DNA of 64,000 nt from the NCBI GenBank assembly GCA_964058845.1, contig CAXKVR010000034.1, positions 124,001-188,000 on the forward strand, read 5' to 3'. Of this stretch, positions 1 through 11,800 are shown one piece after another (position 1 is the first letter of the stretch; every line of letters begins with the position of its first letter). Source of the DNA: Carex sylvatica. Taxonomy: Eukaryota; Streptophyta; Magnoliopsida; Poales; Cyperaceae. The notes under the pieces were generated by a model that saw only the letters and a program-made list of their open reading frames with translations, made no database searches and was not told the DNA's origin. The position numbers and the translations under genes were made by a program.

Positions 1-768
1 TAGAGGCTAACAGTCATGCAAATCTAATATGCATCTCTCAGTGGCGAAGTTAGAAATTTTTTCAGAGTAGATGAATATATATAGTTGCAAAAAAATTAAA
101 AAAATCAACACAACAAATTTCAACAGCTTGTATCGCCTGATACCCATATTATGTTGAAAATTACCGTATCATCGTATTCCGTATCATGTCTGATACGATA
201 CCCCCTACAACATAGTCCACAAGCAAAGCATTAATTATTGAGAGTATTATAGATGGACTACAAGTACCAAAGTTTCAAGCTTGATATCTATATTATATAG
301 ATGTGTTCTCATTAAGCCTTCTATTTAAAAATATTTCTGCATTGATTAATAGTATGATATTTATTGATATATTAAGCATCCACTACATTATAATTTTAAA
401 ATATGTATAAAGGAGGTTCCACTGCCTCAATTTTTCATGTCTCTACCGTTCCTCCATATCTGAACCGTACATCAACTAACTACATCAACATATAGGATTA
501 AAAGACTCCTATCGGAAAAAATATATACAATTCACCTCCAATTTTCTTTCTCCGTAATCTCTATTTTCTTTGTCCCTCCCAGCAGCCCTCCGCACCACAC
601 CACCCCTCACCGCGTTCCCCTCCCGACCACTCCGCGCCACCTCCCTACCTTTTTCTAATTCTCTTCTCTCACTCCCTCTATTTCGAGCCTTGAAGCCAAC
701 GCCACACCTCTCGACCTTGACCCAATACCGCACCTCCGACTAGCTTCGATCTTTTTTCCCATCTTAGG

Positions 769-2195
769 TAGGGGTGTACAACGGGCGGGTCAATGATATT
801 TTATTAAAATTTAAATCCAACCCGATTATACTGGGTTAAAATTTTTTTACTTGACTCACCCATAACCCAACCTAATCCATCTATTTTTTTTATATACGGA
901 TTATACGGGTTAGACGGGTTATAAATTCAAAGCTATCATTATGAACTGATTCACAGTGAGACTGAGACATATTCAAAAACAGCAGCCACGTAAAGAATAA
1001 TGTTTAAAACAATAATCAATAGTAAAAGTCTAAACTTTAAAACATTAAGCAAATGAAGTACCAGTGCATTGAATAATTGAAGTCTAAGTTAAACAGGCAA
1101 GTCAAAAATCGGCAAATTGAAGTCTAAGTTAAATAGGCATTGAATAATTAAAGTACCAGTGCATTGAATAAATGAAGTACCAGTACTAACTGGTCAATGC
1201 AAGTACCCACAAAGTTGGCACCGTGTCGCTTTCTCAGGAAATTATCTCTTCTAAAACAGTAGTTTAAACTAATAGACTAATATCATAGAAACTGCCATGA
1301 ATTTAAATTATGGCACTCAAAACCTTTTCAAAACACCTCACATGGAAGGTAAAACCAAACTGGTCCCTGCTTGGCTGCTCCTATCTCATATTATTTTTTT
1401 CATAAAAGCTACACATGTGTGCTAACATGCCAAATAAAACTATCCAGAATTCATGCAAATAAATAAATAACAAACAATAAAACATATTTCTAAGAAATTC
1501 AAGGACCATATAGTAAATTCTCTTTTGAGCTTTGCACTAACAGTGTGATTCATCATGCACAAAAATTACCAACAAGAACATATATTTAAAATTGAAGAGC
1601 GAAACAGATAAAAAATGAAAATTGAAAGTACCTTTGGCTGAGTATCTCGCGGTGGTTTCTCTGAGGTTGCCATCAACACAAATTAAAATGAAACTTTCCT
1701 TTTCCTAAGCTGTAAAATTTATAGAATAGGTGGATGATTCTACAAGCGCAACGGTATCGGTATTTATAGGGTTTAGGAATCGATTTGTGGTTGTCAGTCT
1801 CGGGTTTGAGGCAGATTGAAGACGCTCTCGAATCATTTTCCCAAGCATCGTGGGTGAGAGAGAGTGCGCCGAGCGAAAAGGAGATCGAGGCGTCGAGAGC
1901 GAAGGAGACCGAGGCCGCCTGTGGAGAGAAGGAGAGAAGGAAAGAAGGAGATTAAATGCGGGATTAAATGCGGGATTAAAGAATGCCGAGTCGCGAGCGA
2001 AGGAGATAAAGACTCTGGGTCGAGTTTGGATATAAACGGGTTAGTATGAGTAAACCCGTGACCCGACCCAGAGTAACGGGTTCATCAAATTTTAACCCGT
2101 ACCTGACCCAATAAGAACTCAACCTGCTAAAAAATGGGTCGGGTCGGACGGATCAGATGGATCGGGCGAGTCACGGATATTTTTGTACACCCCTA
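769..2195. mobile_element. Non-autonomous hAT element with 8-bp target duplication
   Basis: The element begins TAGGGGTGTACAA and ends with the exact inverse TTGTACACCCCTA. It is flanked on both sides by ATCTTAGG (761-768 and 2196-2203). An 8-bp duplication with TAGGG-type ends is diagnostic of the hAT superfamily. The subterminal regions are rich in GGGTCGGG / AACCCGTACC motifs on both sides, the sort of repeated subterminal sites that hAT transposases bind. The 1,427-bp body is too short for a transposase, but on the minus strand it keeps what looks like a first coding exon (1632-1673). It sits inside the larger long-TIR unit and is therefore younger than it. Confidence 0.88.
1632..1673 (-). 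pseudogene. Putative relic first exon of a hAT transposase
   Basis: On the minus strand an ATG opens MATSEKPPRDTQPK, directly followed by a GTACTT splice donor. No downstream exon was found inside the element. The start lies about 520 bp inside the right-hand TIR, a plausible place for the beginning of a transposase gene. I infer that this is the surviving N-terminus of a gene lost by internal deletion. The peptide is too short to prove homology, and a chance ATG-plus-donor is possible. Confidence 0.35.
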
Positions 2196-2203
2196 ATCTT
2201 AGG

Positions 2204-4584
2204 AATGGAAGCATAAGTAATTCCTCTACAAAGTATACTGATATCAACCTATGGCGCCCTATGCATATTTAAATTGTGTATCAGTGTGTATGGGTGTGTT
2301 GTTATCACTCTAAGTGAAAATCTGATAAATACTTAATTGGGTGACAATATTATGGTTGTATTGCTCACAATTGCAAATTGGCATTACTGGCACCAAAACC
2401 TGGCACGAGTTGTACCATAATTTAATGCAATCATTATACCTTACTAATGCGGTGTTCTAACAGGGACTAAAGGTAGCAGAACAAACTTCAGTAACTCCAA
2501 CTGTTGCGAGTGGTGATGCAAAGGTAGGGCCCTCAATGCACAAGTTGTCGACTGAAGGGTTTTCAATTGACAAGAACTACACCCGTTGTGTGGAACGATA
2601 GCTTTTTCTGGTGTCCTTGGTTGGTATCTGCTCTCCAAGCCCAAAAAAATCCAGTGACAAAGTCTCTGATTAAGCACCAACTATTGTATCCATGTGATAG
2701 ATTTTTTTTGTTTTTTCCCTGTAAAAACATTCTTATGCTGAAAGTAGTCAACTTATTATATGAACATGTCAATCTGTTTGCTTTTTGTATGAATTTATAT
2801 GCATTTGTAATAACAAAATTATTTTTATGCACTTGTATAGATCTCTCTTTATATGTACTTGTATATTTTTAACTGGCTGAAATAATTTCCAAGCAGAAGT
2901 ACTTAGAAACTTATATTGTATTTTAGGATTAAATTACAATGTTATAGGAGGGGATAAGCTTCAAGCTTTAGGACTACAAAAGAAGGATTTTAATTTCATC
3001 ACCGATTGCATCTAATATATCAGGGTTAATTTGGTATTGTTAAACTGCAAGTCATGAACAATTGCATCCCCATCTTCATCTTAACAAGGCTGCCACCATC
3101 TATGATTGTGTCCATGATTGTATTGTTCTCCATCTTTCATCTTCACAAGGCTGTCACCATCTATGATTGTGTCCATGATTGTATTGTTATTATTTACACT
3201 ACTAGCATTTTTTTGTTGAAAATTGTAATAACTAAGCGTATGCTCTTCTTTTTTTCTTTTCTAACTCGTTGTCTACTTGTCTGTATGCATTTGTTAATAA
3301 TTTTATGTATACACTTATTGATGCATTTAGTGTTACTTTTTAACTTGTCGAATGGGACTTGTTATTACAACTAAGTTGATAGTGGTACATTTTACTAAGT
3401 ATTTAAGTTTTGTATACTATGTTGTAACATTTGCTTTGTATAAAGCTTATCCAATCAATTATAAAGTTAAATGCAGAATTTCTAACATGTAGCATATTAT
3501 TTGCTATTGTCAAAAAAAAAATGCATAAATATTTCATCTTTCCAAGCAATTTGAGTTGAAGAACATCAGTGGAAGATAGATTTAATACCATACTAGCGGT
3601 ACCTATTAGTGGTACCATACTAGTTAAAATGTCAAACAACATCCATTCTAAGATAGTAATAGTTAAAAGGGGTTAATTAAACTACATCCATTACAGTTAG
3701 CATCATAAACATACAAAAAAAGGGAAAAAAATTATTACAATGGCACTTCATATCAACTCTAAGATACTCAAGGACTGAAATACCAAACGTGACCAAATTT
3801 AGCAATGGCCAAAATGTCCCTATTCACTTGACCTCCACCAGCCAAAAAATTATTAGGACTTCCCTCGTTAATAACTTCATCTTCCTCACAACTTCTCTTC
3901 CTCTTATCTAGATCTCGTAAATTCTGAAATGCAATTGTATAAAACCCTTCAAAAATAACAGAATTGCAATCCAGTATATTCATCATCATAAATTGAGTAT
4001 TGGACAGTACAATGGTATACCCTATAAACTGACACAATTTTTTAGAAGGTGCATAATTCAAAAACCAAAGATCTCCCTCTATTTACTACAGGTCAGGCTT
4101 TAGTTGGAGGTTATCCTCATATATGCTAAGTGCAATTTTAGTATTCAGAAATTATAAGCTCAAGTATCCAGGCTTAACTTTTCCTTCTTTTCGGTTCTAT
4201 GAACAGAAACAATAAATTACATAAGCAACTAGCACATTAGCGTATTTGCAAGTTAACCCAAGTATTCTCATATTTTGAACTAGCACCCAACATTTCCAGA
4301 TACTCACAAATGGAAATTAATTCTAAAAGGTGAGGAATAACTAAGTCATTTCCAATTATCAGTGTTATTTGAATAAATGAAAAGTACTGGAAGTCCATAA
4401 CAGTCCATAACAGTGTTATCCAAATTCTCAGTGCATGATTAGTGGCACTGATGCTATAAATTGTCAGTTCCAATAGTTTTACAAAAAAATCATTAAAACG
4501 TTACCTTGGAATTTATATTTATACCAAAAATTGCAAAAAAATTACCTTGGAATTGAGTTTTGCTTCCTACTACAACTAGGTTTC
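2204..4584. other. Interior of the composite element, no gene recognised
   Basis: This AT-rich stretch contains only short open frames. Around 2464-2521 on the plus strand an open segment (GLKVAEQTSVTPTVASGDAK) lies between an AG and a GTAGGG and could be an exon, but I do not recognise it. At 3770-3935 on the minus strand a frame rich in K, R, E and D (around RDLDKRKRSCEEDEV) is equally unrecognised. A tandem duplication of about 60 bp, with the shared phrase CACCATCTATGATTGTGTCC, lies at about 3066-3190. Confidence 0.4.
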
Positions 4585-4763
4585 TCATGGAACTAACTCG
4601 ACAGCTTTGGCCCGCTTTCTTCTCTCACATGTAGCTACATTGTGACCAACTTCACCACAATCTTTGCATCGCCTTTTTTTATCTCTTAGAATGTTCAATA
4701 CCACTGTACATTTCAAGTTATCTTTTATTGTTGACTGAGGAGTTGTTATTGAACTGGAAGGCT
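4585..4763 (-). pseudogene. Zinc-knuckle (CCHC) C-terminal exon fragment
   Basis: Read on the minus strand after an AG at 4765-4764, a 58-codon frame ends at a TGA (4585-4587). It contains RRCKDCGEVGHNVATC, which fits the zinc knuckle C-x2-C-x4-H-x4-C exactly, then a basic tail ERRKRAKA. A CCHC knuckle at the C-terminus is common in plant Mutator-like transposases, in FAR1-related proteins derived from them, and in captured host genes. No upstream transposase domain is visible, so this is most likely the 3' remnant of a gene carried by the surrounding long-TIR element. Confidence 0.55.
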
Positions 4764-5312
4764 CTAGCTATATGCAATCAATAGAACTATGAATATGATG
4801 CTCTAGAATAGAAGGGTCAGGTTAATCTTGGTGAAGGAGACGAATTGAAGAGTAAGAAAATAGAACTCACTACGGATTATGAAGAACCACCTAGATCAGG
4901 CAAGATAAGAGGGGGATGGGGTCGGTGCGAAATTCGAGGTGGTTCCATCAAGGGTTGCAAGAGGAGAACGGTGAGAGGAGCAGATGGCGAAACCTTGAAG
5001 AAGAATAGAACTAGGCCTGTGTGGGGGGCGTGGAACAGCGCTGGGTGGTGCAGAGGGTCACCAGAGGGGAGGCGCGGAGGTATGGACGGATTGGAGGTGA
5101 GGTTGGGAGCAAAAGTGTAAGAGCAATCACAAAGAGAGGGAGAAACTGGAAGGTGAACACGAAGGGAACTGGAGACAATTTGGAGAAACTTTTTCGCTGA
5201 TCAACATTTTAGTCTGGACCGTTGATCAAGTTTTTTGATATACGGTTCAGAATTGGAGGAATGGTGGAGGCATGAAAAATTGAGGCAATGGAACCCTCCT
5301 CATAAGTATATA

Positions 5313-6700
5313 CAAATATGAAATTTTAGAGGGCAAATATAACCGGGATCATTTGTAGTGAAAAGATCTTGCCCAATCAGCTACAATGTCCTATAAATAA
5401 GCAAATTTAAGTGCATAGAATAGTTCTTTTTATCATGTGCACCGCTCTATTAAAGGGACCACTTAGTTTCAGTACTAAAAAGGAAATTTTGTGGAGATTG
5501 ATTGTAGATCGTGTCCACGCAAGAAAAAAATGTCAATCGAAATTCCAAACCCACTTTTTCGGATCCTACACATTCCCAATAGTGTGCCTGTCTATTCAGA
5601 TAGAATCTGAACTGTTAATTATATATCCAACGATATAGATAAAATTCTAGGTCTCAAGTGCACTGGTATTTTCAGGAGTAGACATAGAATCTGAATTGTT
5701 AATTATATATCAAACGATAGATAAAATTTCAGATTTTAGGTGCGCTGGTGTTCTGAGGTAGGCATTTAAGACACTAGCTTCGCCACCGCTGTCTCTAACA
5801 GTTATTCAGATCTAATGTGTATCTGCTATTCTGCTTTATAATGTACAAATTAAATATGTTAGTCTGGAAGAGCAGCTGATGTGAAGTAAATCTAACTCTT
5901 ATTTTTTTTCTTTAGTTTTCTTTTCTAATGTTAAGAATAAAAATTTCGGTATTATATGTGTAAGATTTCGAAATTTTTAAATATACAATTAAAAAAATAA
6001 ATAAATTAAATAACTACGATTTTGTCATAATTCATTTTTAACATGTTCGTAACGTCACATAGCGGACAAAATGAGGTGTCCGCCATGAACAACTTTGAAC
6101 AAAATTCAATAGCTTTGACCAAAATATGTGAACAACGGGCTTTTGATTGGCCAAAATTATTTGGGATCCAAAAACTTTATTACTGCAGCGACGTTGAGTA
6201 GAAAAAAAAAAAAAGTGGATGTCCGTCATTTGATGTGGCGGACACTCCATCTCTGTTCGTCATATGTTAGTATGTTACTGTGGCTGTAACATAAATAAAA
6301 TTTTCACAAATTCGTGATTATTTGAAGTGTCCTTTTTTTTTCTTTGTGAACGGTAAAAATACAAATTTCAGTGCAAGCGCAGCTGATGTGAAACATAGAT
6401 CCGTGTTCCCCAGTTCCGATTTCCGAATGCTTCTTTTCTTTCCAAAAGTAAATCCAACATTTTTTTTTTTGCAAAAACTGGAACTCCTAAATATTCGTAT
6501 GCAATGGCCTTCTGATTATTTTTTCAGAAGCTGTGCAACATGATTCACGTTTCATTAATCTCAAATAATATTTCAATATATCACTCATCGTCGTAATAAT
6601 AATTTGGTGCTCTTAAGTTTAAAGCCAGAAAAATAGTATAGAAGAAAAAAGAGAGAGAAAGATGACGTGCTGTGGAAGTCGCAATGTGAACATAAGTCTA
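5313..6700. repeat. AT-rich intergenic DNA with an 84-bp tandem duplication
   Basis: No gene is seen. A segment starting TAGAATCTGAACTGTTAATT at 5601 recurs at 5685 with a few changes, giving two copies of an 84-bp unit up to about 5755. At 5791-5825 there is a diverged direct copy of the first ~35 bases of the window (CTAACAGT..., ATCTAAT, ATCT shared). GTGTCCGCC occurs in both orientations near 6083 and 6237 but without a convincing stem. Confidence 0.6.
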
Positions 6701-7578
6701 GTGTTATAAAATGCGGTTTCTATGCGGTATACGGTATACAGCTGCATATGAAGATTTTTATGCGGATTTATATATGTAGATTAAGCACGTAAAATGATCA
6801 AAATACTACCTGTAAATTGGACAACCGGTAATCAAAATTCAGCAGTCTGTTTCAAAATCACAGTTTAAATAGAATAATATTTTCTATTATATACCCATAT
6901 AAGTCATCGGCCCATTTTTATGAATAAATAGAGATATAAAATAGAAAGCCCACAATCCAAACCCAATGTAATTGATTTGCAAAAGCAAACCACGTGAAGG
7001 TGCTGGAAGCCGCGTGAACCTTAGAAAGAAGCTGCGTGAGCTCCATCCGGTTTATACTTTAGTCCCACCTCTTCAAAACAAAAAAGAAGAAGGCGGATTG
7101 GAGTCTATATAAGAAGCTGGGAACAACTGAAAAAGTCATTAACCTGGGCTCAAATCCGGATGAAGCATGATTTGGATTTCGTTTAAAAACAAATACGAAT
7201 AGAAATTTTATATTAATATAAAATTTATAAATTTATTAGGATCCGATTCAATTTGGATTTTTTTTTTATTTAAAAAAAATTGAGTTGGACTGCAATATGC
7301 GGTTTGCATAGTCGTTTTTTATGCAGTTGCTGACTGCATACGCAAATATGGTCTTAAATATGGTCTTATGTGACTGCATACGCAAATATGGCTATATAGA
7401 CCGTATTTTATTATAATACATAGGTCATTAGGTCTATATTATAGATTCATATTTTTTGTTTTTAAAATTTAAACAACCTATGCAAATATGGCCATAGACA
7501 GTATTTTATTATAATACATAGGTCATTAGGTCTATATTATAGATTCATATTTTTTGTTTTTAAAATTTAAACAACCTA
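6701..7578. repeat. Repeat with inverted ends and a 98-bp internal tandem duplication
   Basis: GTGTTATAAAATGCGGT near 6701 resembles the inverse of ACCGTATTTTATTATAATAC near 7400, suggesting a small DNA transposon. The segment from 7382 (GCAAATATGG, then TTTTATTATAATACATAGGT) is repeated from about 7480, period about 98 bp, the two copies nearly identical. The same TGCGGT/GCCGCAT/CGTATTT wording reappears near 28900. No coding capacity is seen. Confidence 0.4.
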
Positions 7579-7754
7579 TTCAAACTGTGATTTTCATATG
7601 AAATATAGATCAAAAAAATAATATAGATGTTAATTTTTTTGGAATTTATTATTTTTAGATAGGTGGAAATCACCTGATCTAGAAAATCTAGAAAATTTAG
7701 ATCATTAGAAATAGTGATTTTTAACCATTCTAAGAAAATAGTAATTTTTTTTTT

Positions 7755-8097
7755 GCGAGGCTATAATAATATAATATAAAAAACAAAAAAAATATAATAT
7801 AATATAATAATATAATATATATAAGTATATTAATATAATAATATAATATAAAAAATATATTATGATATATATAAAATTATAATATAATATAATATAATAT
7901 AATAATATAATATAAAAAAATATAATATAATAAAATCATAATATAATATAATATAATATAATATAATAATTTTTTTTTTTCCCTGCAGCAAACGGTGTAG
8001 GCAATTTTGGGGTGTCCGCCTAATATATATAACATAATAATATAATATAATATAAAATAATATAATATAAAATCATAATATAATATATATAACATTT
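7755..8097. repeat. TA/ATAATAT low-complexity tract
   Basis: Almost pure A and T in ATAAT/TATAATA periods, broken once (7980-8020) by a short GC-containing segment with GGGGTGTCCGCC. Open frames here are low-complexity and not genes. Confidence 0.85.
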
Positions 8098-8345
8098 TGG
8101 ACGGGTCTTTTCTTTCCGCTCATCTTTTTTTTTTTTGCTAAGTTGGGACGAGTCTTTCCTTCCCGTCCGCCTTTTTTTTTTATTTTCGCTAAGCTTACGC
8201 TGTTAACGATAATTAGATTAAGAAATCCGGACAGATTAATTAGTCTCATTCTATGGAACGGATTACTTAGATCCGTTCTACTCATATATAAAAAAAAAAC
8301 CAAAACTAATACGGTATTTCGATATTTTATTTATTTATTTTCTAT
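8098..8345 (-). mobile_element. Terminal segment of the MULE family found at 57.6 kb
   Basis: Read on the minus strand this segment contains AAATAAATAAAATATCG, then GTAGAACGG, AGCGAAAA with A-tracts, GGACGGGAAGG, GACTCGTCCC and GACCCGTCC. The same series of words in the same order occurs at 57577-57875 just upstream of the MULE transposase gene. I infer a solo or truncated end of that element family. No coding sequence is associated. Confidence 0.5.
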
Positions 8346-8814
8346 TAATAAGAAAATCAGATCTACATCAATACATATTTGCAACCTCTTGATTGATTGA
8401 TAATAATAAATAATAAATAGTATAATATTTTACATGTATATAAAGAAAATAATATAATTTGTATGTAATAATTTTATTTTGATATTTAAATTTTAAATTA
8501 TTAAAATTTAAAAAAAATATAGACACAAAAAATAAAATAAAATATAAGTATTTGGACCAAAAGCAATTTCTGTGCATACGGACATAGTCCAAGTTCATGG
8601 GTGGAGGGTCTTCGACTCTTCTCAGATCTAAATTTTCGAAAGACCGAAGCCTCGAAGCAGGAGACGACAGGAAGAAGAAGAAGAATTAGAAACGGAGAAA
8701 ATATAAAACCCAAACAGAAAACGGATTAACGAAGGAAAGAAAAGAGAATTGTAGGGCGAAGAAGATCAGAACAATAACAGTGACAGGAAAAAAAAAGAAG
8801 AGAAACACAAATCA

Positions 8815-11800
8815 ATGGCGAGCGACAGTGACGAAGAGGACCGCCTCCTCCAGATGGCCTTGAAGGAGCAAGAGGAGCGGGATCTGACCTACCAGAAGCC
8901 TCCCCGGTCCACGAAGCCAGTGGTGAACATGGTTCAGCAGCCCGCTACCCGATCAAACCAGCGCAATACAGGCTCGAAAGCTAATTCTAGCTCGCGAGGC
9001 AATCCAGGTAAACCGAAGGGTCGTGCCCGCGCGCCGAGTCGAGATGGGGATGACGATGATGATTCAGAGGTCGAATTGTTGAGTATTTCTTCAGGGGATG
9101 AGGATTCGTCCAAAGATCGGGTCGGACCCGTTAAGAGTCGGACTGGCGGATCCGAGCGAAGGTCGTCTAGAGATGATGGCGAGTTTGGATGGGATGACGA
9201 TGAACCTAGAAGCTGGAAGAGAGTTGATGAGGCAGAGGTACGGAATTCTTTCAGAACTCTTGGCTTCTTTTGTAAAATTTGAATTTTGCATGATACTTTA
9301 CTCTTAGCGATTGAAATTGCACTGTACTAGCATTGGTTTTGAATTTCTCACTGAAATTTGGAATTTGACTGTCAAATTACTTTCATTTTGGGGTTAAAAT
9401 AAATATCTTTCACAGTTTGTGGTAATGGAGTAACTAACATGTAGGTACTGCATCATGCTGTTGAAAATTATTCTGGTATAATCTAAAATTAATTTTAACC
9501 TGTAAATAAGAGCTCAATCCATTAAAAATTGCTGGATTTTTGTTGCTGCATATTTTTTAAATAAATCAGGGTTCTAAATGTAGCTATTCTGGTTAAATTT
9601 GGCAGCAAGATAGATGCATTTTGGCATTATATTCATCTTTAAGAGTTAAGAAAAAATGGTGGGACAAAAAGTATCTCATTTATTAGGAACTAGTCTTTTC
9701 TCTCAGCTCCCTGATAGAAAGTGATCCACTTAAGCTCTGTCTGTCTCTCTCATCCATTTATTAATTTCAAATGTGATCCGTGAACTCAGCTAGCTAGGAT
9801 GGTTAGAGATATGCGTGAAACTAGAGCTGCACCTGCTGTTGATCAGAAAGCAGTAGCTATGGCCCGCAAGGGACTGACAAGCATTCAGTCTTTACCTAAA
9901 GGGGTAGAAGTTTTAGATCCACTCGGCCTCGGGTATGTTTTCTTTTTAGTAAAATGATAAGTTGATAAAGTTGCTGTCATTTGACTAGAAATTTGAACAA
10001 TTTAAATTTGGCAATAGGGTTATAGACAACAAGTCTTTGCGGCTTATCACAGCTTCTTCAACCAGTACGCCAGTTTCACGAGATAAATCTGACCTGGATG
10101 CTGCTTCTAGAGGCATGCTATTTTTTCAGTTACTTATTACGTTCATTACCTCTTCTCTGCTAGCTGTTAGTATTAATTAAGCTAGTAGCAGCTGACCTGT
10201 CGTCTGTAATCAATTTTTGCATTTTTTCCCCCTTTCTATGATCAGAAATTGAAGAGCATCCTTTGAGTGCCAATTCACTATATATTTTGAATGTAATGTA
10301 CATGGAAATGCTCTCAAAGATTTTCGTTATCTATTTGCTTGATCTCATTGCAATAATGTTTCTCATTTGTAGAAAAAATTTTGTACTCTTCTCCAAATTT
10401 TGATCCGAAGGCGTTCCTTGCCCGGGTTCACCAAGAGACAAGTGCGGCTGACTTAGAATCAGGTGCTCTCACTTTAAAGACTGACCTCAAGGGGAGAACT
10501 CAGCAGAAGAAACAGCTTGTCAAAGAGAATTTTGATTGCTTTGTCTCTTGCAAAACCACCATTGACGGTACACTTTAATATTGTTGGATTAAACATGCAT
10601 ATGAGAGTAACATCCAAACATCTATAGTTAAAAGGTCTTCAATTAACGATACTGTTTGTGTTTCTGTCATCCCGTATGTTCTAAACTTTGTGAAAATTAT
10701 GCTTTTTTGGGTACATTCAGATATCGAATCAAAATTGAGGCAAATAGAGGAGGATCCAGAAGGAGCAGGTACTGCTCACCTGTATGAAGTCACACAAAGG
10801 ATCAGTTCTGTGGCCAATCGTGCTTTTCAGCCATTGTTTGAGCGTCAGGTTAGGCAATTCAAAATTATATGTAACATAAACACATGGGTTTATTTCTTCA
10901 TTTAACCTTTGGAGGCCTTCTTTGGCAAAATTGGTCTTGTGAACTTCTTATAAAGTTTGAAAAACATTGTTCTGACTTCTGTTGTCATGTATTGGTACGA
11001 CAAATTGAACAAATTTGAAACAATAAATTTGCAAATATGTAAGTCTGTTTATTGAAGATTATCTTAAAAAAAAATTATCTTTTTCCTAATGCAGGCTCAA
11101 GCAGATAAAATAAGATCCGTGCAAGGGATGCTTCAGAGGTTCAGAACTCTGTTCAATCTGCCTAGCTCCATACGTGGGAGCATCAAAAAGGGCGAATACG
11201 ATCTGGCTGTCAGAGAGTACCGTAAAGCCAAATCTATTGTTCTTCCTTCTCATGTATATCACTTTCTTCATAAAGTTTTTGCTCTCCTTCTGTATTTTCG
11301 TTTGTTTCATTTGCATTTATCTTTTGAGTGTTGCATTGAACAAATGCAGGTAGGTATCTTAAAAAGGGTGCTAGAAGAAGTAGATAAGGTGATGCACGAG
11401 TTCAAGGGAATGCTTTATAAATCCATGGAAGATCCCCTCCTTGACCTAGCTGAGGTGCTTTCTTTCACTGAAACAGTGACCTAAGTTAATTACATTCTCA
11501 ATTTTTCGGATTCAATAATTTTGTTGTTATTGTCTGACGAGAATTTTTTTTAATCTCTAGCTTGAGAATATTGTCCGGCTGTTGTTGGAGTTGGAACCTG
11601 ATTCGGATCCGGTGTGGCACTATCTTAATATCCAGGTAATGCATGAAATTGAGTAAGAGTTGTGATGACATTCTGGTTCATAGTCGTGATATTTATTGGC
11701 ATCACTGAGTAGATACCTGTGTTGTTTACTTGCTAGCTACCAGGAATTGTAATTCATGTTCGATGGTGTTCAACCAGGACACTACTCAAAATGTATGTCT

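Larger units (their letters stand above)
405..5312. mobile_element. Mutator-like long-TIR composite element (candidate)
   Basis: The two ends are inverted copies of one another. Left, from about 409, reads GGAGGTTCCACTGCCTCAAT. Right, read on the minus strand from about 5304, reads GGAGGGTTCCATTGCCTCAA. Both go on through TTTTTCATG, a CCTCCA/TCTGAACCGTA block and a C-rich stretch, so the inverted repeats are diverged but probably over 100 bp, perhaps several hundred. Long TIRs are typical of Mutator-like elements. I found no clean 9-bp target duplication. The inside holds a nested hAT element (769-2195), a zinc-knuckle coding fragment (4585-4763, minus) and otherwise unrecognised AT-rich sequence. 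Exact borders are uncertain by tens of bases. Confidence 0.5.

Noticed and set aside
3054..3374. 106-residue hydrophobic open frame as a membrane protein
   Set aside because: Covers a ~60-bp tandem duplication in T-rich DNA; hydrophobicity follows from the T-rich composition.
6038..6260. GTGTCCGCC inverted repeat as a MITE
   Set aside because: Only about ten bases match and no longer stem or target duplication is visible.
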